Positions 21,619 through 32,718 of a stretch of DNA of 64,000 nt are shown here, piece after piece. Numbering within the stretch: position 1 is the first letter of the stretch; the number at the start of each line of letters is the position of its first letter. The stretch lies in NCBI GenBank assembly GCA_037044975.1, contig JBAOIL010000008.1:1-64000 (forward strand), read 5' to 3'. The notes under the pieces are model-generated. The model did no database searches. It worked only from the letters and a program-made list of their open reading frames with translations, and was not told where the DNA came from. Both the position numbers and the translations under genes were made by a program. The stretch comes from JADLHS01 sp020848635. GTDB taxonomy: Bacteria > Verrucomicrobiota > Verrucomicrobiia > Limisphaerales > JADLHS01.

Positions 21619-24459
21619 ATGAATGTTTCGCTTGTTCGCCTCCTTTCCATTGCCATCACCCTGCTCACCGCCGCGCGACTCATCGCCGCCGGAGGGGTTA
21701 CCGGCAAACCCGCCGTCACCGTCGAGAGCAATGCGCTCCGCCTGACGGTCGGCACCAACGCGCACACCCTCGAATTCACCGACAAATCTTCCGGCATCAA
21801 TTACGCCGCGCAAAATCCCACGACGGCGTTCGCGCGGGTGAAGAAAGGGGGCAAATTCTTCGCGGCAACCGCCGCCAAGCTCACCGATGGCCGGCTGGTT
21901 CTTGAGTTCGCGGATACGGGAGTCACTGCCGCGCTGCGAGTTGTCGGAGCGAAGCATAGTGTCACGGTGGAGGTGCTCGCGGTCACCGGCGAGGGCGTGG
22001 AGGAATTCGTATTTGCGGATGTGCCGCTGAAGTTGAAAGGCGCGGAGGCGGAACCGTTTGCCGGCTGCGCGCTGGCGTTGAACCTTCAGACGAACGTGCG
22101 GGAATTGCCACGGGCGTCGAGCCAGTTGGAGGCGAGCTGCTATCCGCGCTTCGGCTTCGCCGGGGCGAAGGTCGCTTTGATCGGCTGCCCCAAAAGCGAT
22201 CTGCGCCGCGTGATTCAGGAAGTAGTGACCGCGGCGCCCGACCTGCCCCATTCGCCCATTGGCGGGCCCTGGGCGCTGGACGCGGAAATCAACCAGGGCT
22301 CTTACCTCTTCAATTTCGGGGACATGTCCGAGGACAAGGCCGACGATTGGATCAAACTCGCGCGCAGTCTGGGGCTGAACCAGATTGATTTCCACGGCGG
22401 CAGCTCGTTCCGCTTCGGCGATTGCGAGCCGAATCCGAAAACGTACCCCAACGGCCGGGCCAGTCTCAAGGCGGTGGTGGACAAATTGCACGCCGCCGGA
22501 CTCAAGGCCGGGCTGCACACCTACGCGTTCTTCATCGACAAAAAATGCCCCTGGGTGACGCCCGTCCCGGATCAGCGGTTAGCCAAGGACGCGACGTTCA
22601 CCCTGGCCGAAGCGCTCGACGGCAGCACCAACCTGGCCTCGGTGTTCGTCACCGAAACGACGACCAACCTGTCGGCCACCACCGGCTTCTTTGTGCGCAA
22701 CAGCGCGACGCTGCATGTGGACGATGAACTCATCGTCTTCTCGGCGCGCAGCCAGACCGCGCCCTACGCCTTCACCAACTGCCAGCGCGGGGCGTGGGGC
22801 ACGCGCGTGGTGCCGCACGCAAAGGGGGCCAAAGTTCACCACCTGAAGGAATGTTTTGGCCTGTTCGTGCCGGACGGCGACACGGACATGCTCGCGGACG
22901 TAGCAGCCGCCACGGCACGGACGTTCAACGAGTGCGGGTTCGACATGATGTATCTCGATGCCCTCGACGGCGAGGACATCCTCGGCGGCTGGCAGAACGC
23001 CTGGCACTACGGCTCGAAGTTCGTCTTCGAGATCTGGAAGCGGCTCGACCGTCCAGCCCTCATGGAGATGAGCACATTCCATCATCACCTCTGGTATGTT
23101 CGCTCGCGGATGGGGGCGTGGGATCATCCGACCCGGGATCACAAGCGGTTCATTGACATCCACAACGACGCGAACGCGGACGGCGACCGGATGTTTCTCC
23201 CCATGCACCTCGGCTGGTGGGCGGTGAAGACGTGGACTGGGCCGCAAGGCGAGCCGACCTTTGCGGATGACATGGAATACCTTTGCGGCAAGGCCATCGG
23301 CAACAACGTCGGTTTCTCCCTCATGGGCGTGGACCCGGCGAATTTCGCCAAGAATCCCGCACTGCAGAGGCTCGGCGGCATCACCCGGCATTACGAGGAG
23401 TTGCGTCATGCCAAGTATTTTTCGGAAGCCGTGAAGGCCCGGCTGCGCGTGCCCGGCGATGAGTTCACGCTCGACCAATCGTCCACGGGCAAGTGGCAGC
23501 TCCGGCCCGCGCAATACGCGAAGCACAAAGTCGAGGGGCTCGCCGATTGGACGGCGACCTGGACCGTGACAAACACGTTCGCCGCGCAACCGCTGCGCCT
23601 GCGCCTGGAGGTGCTGATGTCCGCAGAACCCTACGAAACCACCAACGCCATTACCGTGGCGGAATTCAAGGACGCGAAGGAATTTCCGGAGCGCACCCAG
23701 GCCAATGGCATGTCGGCCACGCTGGCGCCGTCCACTAGTTTTATAAAATTCGGCGGGGGGAGCGGGTTGATCACGGCCACCAATGCCCGGCCCGAACGCG
23801 CGGCAACCTGGGCCAGTTTTGGAAAGACTTTTTCCCCGCCGCTGAATCTCGGCGGTGAACGGGCGCTGGGCGTTTGGGTTTATGGGGATGGCCAGGGGGA
23901 GGTCTTGAACTTGCAATTGCGCTGCCCGGCGCATGTGGTTGCGGGCACCAGCGAGCACTACGTTGTGGTGAACTTCACCGGCTGGCGCTACTTCGAGCTG
24001 ATTGAACCAGCCGGCCACCTCCATGCCAATTATTCCTGGCCCTATGGCGGGGCCTACGACATTTACCGGGAGACCGTGGACTATAAACAGATCGAGAAGT
24101 TAAGCGTTTGGATCAACAACCTGCCCGCCAACGGCGCCGTGAAGTGTTATCTCAGCCCCGTTCGCGCGACCCCACTGGTCAAGGCGAAAATCCAAAACCC
24201 GCGACTCATCGTGGGCGACCGCGCCCTGCTGCTACCGGTGACGATGCAAAGCGGGAGCTACCTGGAATTCAATTCACCGGAGGACTGCAAAGTGTTCGGC
24301 CCGGATGGCAGCTTCCTTCAGGAGGTGAAGATCGCAGGGGCGGCACCGATATTGGCAGCGGGGGTAAACCAGCTCCGCTTCGAGTGCGACCCCATCCCCG
24401 ATCTGAACCCGCGCGTGCGCCTCAACGTCGCCACGTTCGGCACGCCGCTCGCTCCCTGA
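21619..24459 (+). CDS. Secreted TIM-barrel glycoside-hydrolase-like protein
   Basis: The signal peptide is MNVSLVRLLSIAITLLTAARLIAAGG. A beta-rich N-terminal domain (about residues 25-215) precedes a (beta/alpha)8-like barrel. Barrel segments are SLGLNQIDFHGGSSFRFGDC, GLKAGLHTYAFFIDKKCPWV, ECGFDMMYLDALDGEDILGG (Asp at a typical nucleophile position), ALMEMSTFHHHLWYVRSRMG and VGFSLMGVDPANF. The C-terminal third is beta-sandwich. The arrangement recalls GH36/GH97-like clans, but I cannot assign a family. It follows a rhamnosidase-like gene, so polysaccharide side-chain removal is a reasonable inference. At 946 residues it has no frame breaks. An in-frame ATG at 21583 is possible, but it would add 12 polar residues before the signal. 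Confidence 0.65.
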   Translation: MNVSLVRLLSIAITLLTAARLIAAGGVTGKPAVTVESNALRLTVGTNAHTLEFTDKSSGINYAAQNPTTAFARVKKGGKFFAATAAKLTDGRLVLEFADTGVTAALRVVGAKHSVTVEVLAVTGEGVEEFVFADVPLKLKGAEAEPFAGCALALNLQTNVRELPRASSQLEASCYPRFGFAGAKVALIGCPKSDLRRVIQEVVTAAPDLPHSPIGGPWALDAEINQGSYLFNFGDMSEDKADDWIKLARSLGLNQIDFHGGSSFRFGDCEPNPKTYPNGRASLKAVVDKLHAAGLKAGLHTYAFFIDKKCPWVTPVPDQRLAKDATFTLAEALDGSTNLASVFVTETTTNLSATTGFFVRNSATLHVDDELIVFSARSQTAPYAFTNCQRGAWGTRVVPHAKGAKVHHLKECFGLFVPDGDTDMLADVAAATARTFNECGFDMMYLDALDGEDILGGWQNAWHYGSKFVFEIWKRLDRPALMEMSTFHHHLWYVRSRMGAWDHPTRDHKRFIDIHNDANADGDRMFLPMHLGWWAVKTWTGPQGEPTFADDMEYLCGKAIGNNVGFSLMGVDPANFAKNPALQRLGGITRHYEELRHAKYFSEAVKARLRVPGDEFTLDQSSTGKWQLRPAQYAKHKVEGLADWTATWTVTNTFAAQPLRLRLEVLMSAEPYETTNAITVAEFKDAKEFPERTQANGMSATLAPSTSFIKFGGGSGLITATNARPERAATWASFGKTFSPPLNLGGERALGVWVYGDGQGEVLNLQLRCPAHVVAGTSEHYVVVNFTGWRYFELIEPAGHLHANYSWPYGGAYDIYRETVDYKQIEKLSVWINNLPANGAVKCYLSPVRATPLVKAKIQNPRLIVGDRALLLPVTMQSGSYLEFNSPEDCKVFGPDGSFLQEVKIAGAAPILAAGVNQLRFECDPIPDLNPRVRLNVATFGTPLAP

Positions 24460-24651
24460 CCGACCAAGCAATGCGTTCATGTGCCTCCCGGCCAAGGGGC
24501 TTTCGCCAAAGCCGAGCCGGACGATTTGCCGGTAACCGCCGCCCCAGACGAGGCTGGAAGGTCCTTTCCAAGTTGACGCCGCCGCCCGCCGCCCACACAC
24601 TCCCGAACGTTACCGCCCGGCGCATGGTGCGTTGCGGTCGGCAAAAAACTT

Positions 24652-24846
24652 ATGGCCGAAGGATACTGCGTTAAGTGTAAAGCCAAAAAGGAAATCACCG
24701 ACGGGGTCGAGGAAGTCATGAAGAACGGGCGCAAGGCCATCAAAGGCAAGTGCCCCACTTGCGGCACCGTCATGTTTAAGATTCTCGGCGGCAAGGCCGT
24801 CACACCGCCCAGCCCTACCGCCACCCCTCCGCCCGCGGTCGGTTGA
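24652..24846 (+). CDS. DUF5679 small zinc-ribbon-like protein
   Basis: This 64-residue protein starts MAEGYCVKCKAKKEI and has two CxxC knuckles (CVKC, CPTCG) about 30 residues apart. It matches the DUF5679 pattern (YCVKCK, NGR-A-G-CP-CGT-MF-I-G). It then ends in a Pro/Thr tail. Zinc binding is inferred from the cysteines and the function is unknown. No strong ribosome-binding site is visible. The stop is 8 bases before the nucleoside-diphosphate kinase gene, so the two are probably co-transcribed. The preceding 190 bases (24460-24651) hold no gene I can recognise. Confidence 0.8.
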   Translation: MAEGYCVKCKAKKEITDGVEEVMKNGRKAIKGKCPTCGTVMFKILGGKAVTPPSPTATPPPAVG

Positions 24847-24854
24847 AGTCCTCT

Positions 24855-26028
24855 ATGTCCCAACAACTCGCCTACGTCATCATCACGCCGTACTCGCTCC
24901 ACAAGTCGCGCACGGGCGGCATTCTCAGCCGGCTCATCTCCCGCACGGGACTGGATCTCGTGGCCGCCCGCATGTTCGCCCCCGGCCCGGAGCTGGTGCA
25001 GAAATACTCCGAAGCCATCATCTCCACCAACGATCCGCAGGACCGGAAAATTCAGGAGTTGATCCGCGATTACATTCTGAAGAACCTTTCGCCCGACGGG
25101 AAGACCGGTCGCCGCCGCCGCGTGATGATGTTGCTGTTCAAGGGCGAAGACGCCGTGCGCAAGGTGCGTTCCGTCGTCGGCAACCTCGGCCCGGACCGCC
25201 GCGTGGGAGAATCCATCCGCGACACCTATGGCGACCTGATTTACGACGACAATGGCACCGTCCGGTATTTCGAACCCGCCGTGCTGGCGGCGCCAACGGC
25301 CGAGGAAGCCAACGCCAAGCTCAAACTCTGGGCCCAGTATTCGGACACCGACGGGGGATTGCTTGAAAACACCATCGCCTACCATCCCGGCGAAACGCCA
25401 CAACGCACGCTGGTATTGATCAAGCCGGACAATTTCCGCTTCCCCACCGGTCGCCCCGGCAACGTGATTGATTTTTTCTCCCGCACCGGCCTCTACATCG
25501 TTGCCATCAAAGTGCTGCGGATGAGCGTGGCGGATGCGATGGAATTCTACGGCCCGGTGCGCGAAGTCTTGCGCACCAAGCTCAAAGACGTGGTCGGCGC
25601 CAAGGCCAAGGTCGCGTTGGAAAAAGAACTCGGCTTCGCCATCCCCGCCGAGACGGAAAAGCAACTCGGCGAAATCATCGGGCCGGTTTTTGGTGACAAC
25701 CAATTCGAGAACATCGTTCGTTTCATGGCCGGCCGGGCGCCGTCCGAAGGCACCCGCCGCCGAACAAACCCAGCCCGGCTCGGAGAAGTGCATCGCGCTG
25801 ATCTACGAAGGCGTGAGTGCCGTCACCAAAATCCGCGACGTCCTCGGGCCGACCGATCCCTCGAAAGCACCGCCCGGCTCCATTCGTCGCGAATTCGGCC
25901 AGAACATCATGGTCAACGCCGCGCACGCCAGCGATTCAACGGAGAGCGCCACGCGCGAACTCGGCATCGTGAAACCGGCGGAAAACAATTTTCGCCGCGT
26001 CGTCGAGCAATTCTGCGGCGGCGTCTGA
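24855..26028 (+). CDS. Tandem-domain nucleoside-diphosphate kinase, frameshifted
   Basis: Two NDK-fold units are fused, about 390 residues in total; a normal NDK is about 140-150. The first (from QLAYVIITPYSLHKSRTGGI) keeps the fold outline (GESIRDTYGDLIYDD) but has YFEPAVL where the catalytic N-x-x-H-G-S-D would be, so it looks inactive. The second (RTLVLIKPDNFRFPTGRPGN) has the full active-site motif NAAHASDSTESATREL with the phosphorylated His. The reaction is transfer of the gamma-phosphate from NTP to NDP. A single frame change near 25745-25765 is needed, between MAGRAPSEG and AEQTQPGSEKCIALIYEG. It lies in a cluster with DUF5679 upstream and a TatD gene 21 bases downstream. Confidence 0.8.
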
Positions 26029-26049
26029 TCCACCGCGACGGAGGATGCG

Positions 26050-26865
26050 ATGCCGGCTTTCTTCGACACGCACGCGCATCTGGATTATCCCGACTTTGCG
26101 CCGGATATCGGGCAGGTGATCGCCCGCGCCCAAGCGGCCGGCATCGTCAAAATCATTTCCATCGGCACCGACCTGGCAAGCAGTGCCCGCGCCCTCAAGC
26201 TGGCCGAGGCCCACGCCGAAATCTACGCCGTCGTCGGCTGGCATCCGTCCCACGCCCTCGACGCGCCGACCGACATCCGCCCGGCCCTGCGTGCGCTGGC
26301 ACGGCATCCCAAGGTCGTGGCGCTCGGCGAAACTGGTCTGGACTACTATCGCCTTCCGAGTGCGAAAGGCGGAACACCGGCGGACGATGATGCTTATCGG
26401 CGGCGGCAGGCCGGACTGTTCCAGCAACACCTCGACGTCGCCGCAGAAACCGGATTGAACTGCGTCATCCATCAGCGCGGCGATTGTTTTGCCGACACCT
26501 TGGCGCAATTACAGCCATTCGCCGATCGCGTGCGCGGCGTATTTCATTGTTTCGCCAACGATGCCGCCGCGTTACAACAGGTGCTGGCAATCGGCTCGCT
26601 CGTCAGCTTCACCGGAATTGTCACGTTCAAGAACGGCCAGAACGTGCGCGACACGGTGGCCGCCACGCCGCTGGGCCAGTTCATGCTCGAAACCGATTGC
26701 CCGTATCTGGCGCCGGTGCCGTATCGCGGCCAACGCTGCGAACCCGCCTACGTGAAGGAGATTTCCGAAACGATCGCCCGGGTCAAAGGTTGTTCCCTGG
26801 AGGAACTCAGTGCCGCGACGGGCCGGGCGGCGAACAGCTTCTTCCCAAAAATGGCCATTCGCTAG
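26050..26865 (+). CDS. TatD family metal-dependent hydrolase/DNase
   Basis: At 271 residues this is the usual TatD size. The metal-binding motifs are FFDTHAHLDYPDF at the start, VVGWHPSHA, ALGETGLDYYR, NCVIHQRGDCF, GVFHCFANDAAAL, and LETDCPYLAPVPYRGQRCEP near the end. All the His/Asp/Glu ligands expected of the amidohydrolase-type barrel are present. TatD proteins are cytoplasmic deoxyribonucleases, with roles proposed in DNA repair and RNA processing. The ATG at 26050 is preceded by GACGGAGGATGCG, a good ribosome-binding site. It follows the NDK gene closely and is likely in the same operon. Confidence 0.9.
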   Translation: MPAFFDTHAHLDYPDFAPDIGQVIARAQAAGIVKIISIGTDLASSARALKLAEAHAEIYAVVGWHPSHALDAPTDIRPALRALARHPKVVALGETGLDYYRLPSAKGGTPADDDAYRRRQAGLFQQHLDVAAETGLNCVIHQRGDCFADTLAQLQPFADRVRGVFHCFANDAAALQQVLAIGSLVSFTGIVTFKNGQNVRDTVAATPLGQFMLETDCPYLAPVPYRGQRCEPAYVKEISETIARVKGCSLEELSAATGRAANSFFPKMAIR

Positions 26866-26945
26866 CCGCCGGGCATTTTCTTTCCTTGATTTTCGCCGCG
26901 TTCAGCCGTTCCCTGTACCCGCTTAGCTTAAATCAAAATCATATC

Positions 26946-28216
<1,271 letters not shown>

Positions 28217-28238
28217 CAGCGGCGCATGTTTCCGGCGA

Positions 28239-28270
28239 ACAGGGACGGCTTCATGGCCGTCCCTGTTTTC
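28239..28270 (+). terminator. Intrinsic terminator after icd
   Basis: An 11-bp perfect stem (ACAGGGACGGC at 28239-28249, complement at 28256-28266) with a 6-base loop is followed by TTTT. It starts 23 bases after the icd stop and precedes the next start at 28290. Confidence 0.8.
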
Positions 28271-28289
28271 GTAACGGGCGAACAATTTC

Positions 28290-30106
28290 ATGAAACCCAT
28301 TTTGACGCTGGGCTGGTTGCTGGCCGTGCTGCCACGGTTGAATTTCGCCGCACCAGCGGTAACAACTTACGAGCGCGACTGCGCAACGCTTGCTGCGGCC
28401 AAGACGACGGACGCCGAGCGGTTGCATCAGTTGTTCCAACTCGATTGGGACCGTTCCCTGATCGAAAGTCCGGAATTCGCCACCGAAGTCGGCGTTCCGG
28501 GTCAGGACCACCGGTGGTCGGACATTTCGCTGCCGGCCATCGCGCGCCGGAAGCGGGAGTTGCAAGCGCCACTCAAGGTCCTTCGCGCCATCAATCGCGC
28601 GCAACTCAACGCCACCGATCAACTCAGCTATGATCTCTTTCGCAACAACCAGGAGCAGGCGGTGGAAGGGACGCGCTTTCCCACGGAGTATTTTCAAATC
28701 ACCCAACTCAACGGCATCCCGCAGGACATCGCGCGCCTGCTCGCCATCGCACCGCACGCAACCATCCCGGATTACGAGCACCTGATTGCGCGCCTCAATG
28801 GGGTGCCCGGGTTGGTTGACCAGACCCTCGTACTGCTGAAGCAAGGCCTGACCGCGGGCATCACCCCGCCACGCGTCACGCTGCGGGACGTCCCGCAACA
28901 GGTAAAAAACCAGATGGAAACCGATCCGCAAAGGAACTCCCTGCTGGACAGCTTTCGGAAGTTCCCCGCGGAAATCCCGGAAGCGCAGCAGATGCGGCTG
29001 CGCCGAGAAGCGGAACTGGCGTTGACGGAAAAGGTCATCCCGGCGTTTGGGAAGTTGCACGAGTTTCTCGTCCGAGATTATTTGCCCGCGCCCGCGAAAC
29101 CATCGCCATGAGCGATTTACCTGACGGGAAGGCGTGGTACGAATTCAGCGCCCGCGTTTCGACGACGACCAGGCTCCCGCCGCAACAAATTCACGAGCTG
29201 GGTCTCGCGGAGGTGAAACGGATTCGCAGCGAGATGGACAAGGTGATCGCCGCGACGGGCTTCAAAGGCAACTTTGGTGAATTTCTGGAGTTTCTTCGCA
29301 CCGACCCGCGCTTCGCCTACACCAATGCCGAGGACTTGCTGCGCGGCTACCGTGACATCTGCAAGCGCGCCGATCCCGAACTTGCCCGGCTGTTTGGCAA
29401 GCTGCCACGGCTGCCTTATGGCGTGCTGCCGATCCCCGATTACGCCGCAAAATCACAAACCACCGGTTACTATCAACCCGGATCGCCGTCAGCCGGCCGG
29501 CCCGGATATTTTTACGCCAACACCTACGCGGTCGACACGCGCTTCAAATGGGAAATGGAGGCACTCACGTTGCATGAGGCCGTCCCCGGTCATCATCTGC
29601 AAATCGCGCTCGCGCAGGAAATGGACGCCGTCCCCGAGTTCCGCAAACAAGGGAGCTATACCGCATTCGTGGAAGGCTGGGGCCTCTACGCCGAGAGTCT
29701 GGGCGCGGAGATGGGCTTTTACCAGGACCCCTACGCCCGGTTCGGCCAGCTTGTTTATGAAATGTGGCGCGCGATCCGGCTGGTCGTGGATACAGGCATG
29801 CACGCGAAGGGTTGGACGAGGCAGCAGGCAATTGATTACTTCCTCGCCAACGCCAGCAAGAACGCGCACGACGTGACCGTGGAGGTGGATCGCTACCTCG
29901 TCTGGCCCGGCCAGGCACTCGCCTACAAGATCGGCGAACTTAAAATCAAGGAACTCCGCGCCTATGCCGCGCAGGAACTCGGCGACCGGTTCGACATCCG
30001 CCAGTTCCACGATCAAATTCTCGGCCAAGCCGCCGTACCGCTGGATCTTCTGGAAGCGCATCTCAGGGAGTGGGTCAGGGCGCGGAAAGCCGGCACGAGC
30101 CAGTGA
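28290..30106 (+). CDS. DUF885 family putative metallopeptidase, secreted, frameshifted
   Basis: The signal peptide is MKPILTLGWLLAVLPRLNFA. The protein (about 604 residues) follows the DUF885 pattern. It has ATDQLSYDLFRNNQEQ, YFQITQLNGIPQDIARLLA, PPRVTLRDVPQQV, SDLPDGKAWYEFSARVSTTT, and the zinc-site block LTLHEAVPGHHLQIALAQE with EGWGLYAESLG. The HE-x-x-PGHH motif suggests a metal-dependent peptidase or carboxypeptidase, but the biological substrate is unknown. The frame breaks near 29085-29095, where the family reads YLPA-RETIAMSDLPDGKAWY. The second piece is therefore not a separate gene, despite an ATG at 29108. Confidence 0.85.
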
Positions 30107-30232
30107 CACGGAGCCGCCCGACCAACCTCTGGTCCAGGGCGTAAAGTCCTCGAAGCACCGAACTCCTGCCGGGCTGCGGTCGCCTTGCATTTTCTTCGTG
30201 CTTTTGGCGGCGGCGGCTTCTAGGTTTGCGGC

Positions 30233-31450
30233 ATGACAATCTGGCTGCTCGCAATTTTGTTGCTGGTGTGTTTGGCTGCCGTGGGGTACCAGCAGGGCGC
30301 TATTCGCGCGGGGATTTCCTTCTTCGGCATCCTGCTCGCCGCGCTCCTGGCCGGGTTGCTCGGCAAACTGGTGGGGCCGTTGCTCAAGTTGCTCGGGGTG
30401 GTCAATCCCATCCTGCTTTGGGCCCTGCCCCCGTTCATCGCGTTCGTCGTCTTGCTGGCGCTGATCAAGATCGGCGCATTGCTGGTGCATCAGAAGGTGG
30501 ACGTTTATTACAAGTACAAGGCGGGGGATCTGCGGCTGAAGTTGTGGGAACGGCTCAACGCCCGGCTCGGCGCGTGTGTCGGACTGATGAATGGCGTCGT
30601 TTATATGATTCTGATCGCCATGGTAATCCACGCGTTTAGTTATTGGACCGTGCAAATGGCCTCGGGCGCTACGGACCCAAGAGGCATGCGGATCTTGAAT
30701 CAACTGGGCCGCGATCTGCAAAGCACCGGTATGACCCGCGTCGCCAAGGCGGTGGACCCCATGCCCGACGCCTTCTATGAAACCGCCGATCTGGCGGGAT
30801 TGCTCTATCAGAATCCAATGCTCGAAGCGCGGTTTTTGCGATATCCCGGATTTCTTTCCCTGGGCGAGCGGCCGGAATTTCAAACGCTCGGACAGGACAG
30901 TGCCTTCGCCGAAATGCGACTGAAGCAAGCCCCCTTGCGCGAAGTGCTGAATCATCCGACGGCCATGGCGGTGTTCGATAATCCGGAATTGCTCCGGCTC
31001 GTCTGGGCCACAGTGCAACCGGACGTGCAGGACTTGGGCAAGTTCCTCGAAACGGGCAAGTCCGCAAAATATGACGGGGAACCCATCCTAGGCCGGTGGA
31101 GGTTCGACCCCAACATGTCCATTCTGGTATATCGTCGAAGCAAACCGAATGCAACGGCCAGCGAAGCGGCCAAGTTGCGCGGTTGGATGAACGAAAAATT
31201 TCCCAAGAGCAGTATCGTAGCCGGCCCCGACCACATGGTCGTGCTGAAGGGTTTCCCACTAATCCGGCTCCAACCCGGTCAGCCGTTCAGCGGGGAAGCC
31301 AAGAATTTGAAGGGCGACTGGAGGGCGGGCAGTGGCGATTACGAGATCACGCTCGAAGGCGGCACGGACAAACGCACGGCCAAGTTCGATGGCAACCGGT
31401 TGATCATCTCCGGCGACGGCACCCCGGTGGCATACATCAAGGAAGACTGA
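30233..31450 (+). CDS. CvpA-like integral membrane protein with C-terminal extension
   Basis: Four hydrophobic segments occupy the first 145 residues: IWLLAILLLVCLAAVGYQQG, GILLAALLAGLLGKLVGPLL, ALPPFIAFVVLLALIKIGAL and VGLMNGVVYMILIAMVIHAF. The pattern, including YQQGAIRAG after the first helix, fits the CvpA/colicin V production family. The remaining 260 residues are soluble and contain no motif I know, ending in YEITLEGG and LIISGDGTPVAYIKED. The function is unknown. A 126-base gap precedes it with no gene. It converges on the anti-sigma gene, with a hairpin between. Confidence 0.65.
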   Translation: MTIWLLAILLLVCLAAVGYQQGAIRAGISFFGILLAALLAGLLGKLVGPLLKLLGVVNPILLWALPPFIAFVVLLALIKIGALLVHQKVDVYYKYKAGDLRLKLWERLNARLGACVGLMNGVVYMILIAMVIHAFSYWTVQMASGATDPRGMRILNQLGRDLQSTGMTRVAKAVDPMPDAFYETADLAGLLYQNPMLEARFLRYPGFLSLGERPEFQTLGQDSAFAEMRLKQAPLREVLNHPTAMAVFDNPELLRLVWATVQPDVQDLGKFLETGKSAKYDGEPILGRWRFDPNMSILVYRRSKPNATASEAAKLRGWMNEKFPKSSIVAGPDHMVVLKGFPLIRLQPGQPFSGEAKNLKGDWRAGSGDYEITLEGGTDKRTAKFDGNRLIISGDGTPVAYIKED

Positions 31451-31482
31451 TTTTCAGGCGCACTCCAGGCGCCAAAAGCAAA

Positions 31483-31508
31483 GGGGCGCGACCTCTGGTC
31501 GCGCGCCC
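31483..31508. terminator. GC-rich hairpin between convergent genes
   Basis: GGGGCGCGACC (31483-31493), a 3-base loop, then GGTCGCGCGCCC (31497-31508): a strong stem with a 2-base bulge. No long T-run follows on the + strand. It sits between the stops of the CvpA-like gene and the minus-strand gene at 31529. Confidence 0.5.
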
Positions 31509-31528
31509 GTTTGCGGTTCCAATGAAAT

Positions 31529-32053
31529 TTATCGCGGCGCCAAGGGCATGCCGTTGACCCGCTGGGGCGCGCCAAGCGTGGGAAACTCGCTGAACAAGGA
31601 AGGCCCGGGCCGCAATTGAATAGCCGGGTTGGTGCTGTTTGCAAACAACTCACCGCGGGCAGTCGGACCAGCAGCGGCGAAGCGGTTTGCCTCAGCCGGG
31701 CCCGTCACCGGCGCTTCAAACTTTGCCATGCCGTCGGCCGTGATATTGAGTGTTGGCCGGGCGTTGTCGGAAACAAATACGCCGACGACCAGTAAACCGC
31801 ACGCGGCGGCCGTTAGCATACCGGAAACTGCGGGTTGCTGTTCAATCACGCGCCAGAATTGCCGCAGCCACCGTGGGCCGGCAACGACCCCGTCCGGCGA
31901 CTCCAACCGCCCACCGGCGCTGCCCGCCCGGATGCGTGCGACCACCTGACTGGAAAAGTCGTTGAAGTAGCGGGGGGGCGGCGATTCGTGCCGTTTCAAT
32001 TTCAGCAACCGGCACAACTGATCAAAATTTTCCGGCTCGGCGTTCATACTCAT
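31529..32053 (-). CDS. Putative anti-sigma factor, single-pass membrane protein
   Basis: This protein of 174 residues starts MSMNAEPENFDQLCRLLKLK. Its start overlaps the sigma factor stop (ATGA at 32050-32053). It has an N-terminal cytoplasmic part of about 85 residues with YFNDFSSQVVARIRAG, one transmembrane segment (SGMLTAAACGLLVVGVFVSD), and an outside part without cysteines or a recognised fold. No zinc-binding HxxxCxxC motif is seen, so it is not a ZAS-type anti-sigma. The call rests on its position and topology. The gene pair order sigma then membrane protein is standard for ECF systems. Confidence 0.55.
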   Translation of the reverse strand: MSMNAEPENFDQLCRLLKLKRHESPPPRYFNDFSSQVVARIRAGSAGGRLESPDGVVAGPRWLRQFWRVIEQQPAVSGMLTAAACGLLVVGVFVSDNARPTLNITADGMAKFEAPVTGPAEANRFAAAGPTARGELFANSTNPAIQLRPGPSLFSEFPTLGAPQRVNGMPLAPR

Positions 32054-32718
32054 TTCAGATAATCCACCAGGTAACCCTGTAGCTGCTGCCGCGCATAAAA
32101 CAAACGCGACCGCACCGTGCCCACATTGCACTCCATGATTTCGGCGATTTCTTCATGGGCCAATCCCTGCACATCGTGCAAAGTCACTACCAATCTGTGT
32201 GGTTCTGACAGTTGCTGCATAGCTTCGTTCAATTTTTGTTGCAGCTCGCTCAGCACCGCGTCACGTCGGGGGGTCTTCTCCGAAATCAACGCCACCAAGT
32301 CCGGATCGTTCTCCGCGCTGAAGTCCAGATCGTTCAAGCTCATCGCCGTCCGGTTCTTGCGCTGTTTGAGGAAATTGAGCGTCTTGTTGACTGCGATCCG
32401 GTACACCCAGGTATAGAAGCTGGAGCCACCCTTGAAGGTTTTCAGGGCTTGATACGCTTTGATAAAGGCCTCTTGCGCGAGGTCGTTTGCGTCCTCGTGA
32501 TTCGAGGTCATGTGGTAAACCGTGGCGTAGATGCGCTGCTGATAGCGCCGCACCAGTTCGTCGTAGGCCGCCAGATCGCCTTTCTGGGCCCGACGCACCA
32601 TGGCATCCTCCTCCGCCCGGTTGACTGCCACCGAAGCTTTCGCTGGATCCGGGGACTCATTCACCGCCGGCAACGGCGCCACCGCCGATGCCGCCGGGTC
32701 TGCGGGATTCGGACTCAT
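32050..32718 (-). CDS. ECF RNA polymerase sigma factor (RpoE-like)
   Basis: This protein has 222 residues. An extra Pro/Ala-rich N-terminus of about 40 residues precedes region 2 (AYDELVRRYQQRIYATVYHM, DANDLAQEAFIKAYQALKTF, FYTWVYRIAVNKTLNFLKQR). The region 4 helix-turn-helix is RLVVTLHDVQGLAHEEIAEI then GTVRSRLFYARQQLQGYL. Both regions are complete and typical of RpoE-like group ECF factors. Its start overlaps the stop of the polyprenyl synthase gene by 4 bases, and its stop overlaps the start of the putative anti-sigma gene. All three genes are translationally coupled. Confidence 0.9.
   Translation of the reverse strand: MSPNPADPAASAVAPLPAVNESPDPAKASVAVNRAEEDAMVRRAQKGDLAAYDELVRRYQQRIYATVYHMTSNHEDANDLAQEAFIKAYQALKTFKGGSSFYTWVYRIAVNKTLNFLKQRKNRTAMSLNDLDFSAENDPDLVALISEKTPRRDAVLSELQQKLNEAMQQLSEPHRLVVTLHDVQGLAHEEIAEIMECNVGTVRSRLFYARQQLQGYLVDYLK

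Noticed and set aside
22579..24024. 481-codon minus-strand frame opposite the TIM-barrel gene
   Set aside because: It is a high-GC shadow frame with no start context and a composition unlike a protein. The + strand reading is clearly the gene.
29108..30106. Second half of the DUF885 protein as a separate gene starting at ATG 29108
   Set aside because: DUF885 proteins run continuously through this point, and the sequence before the ATG in that frame (ARARETIA) fits the family, so it is one gene with an indel.
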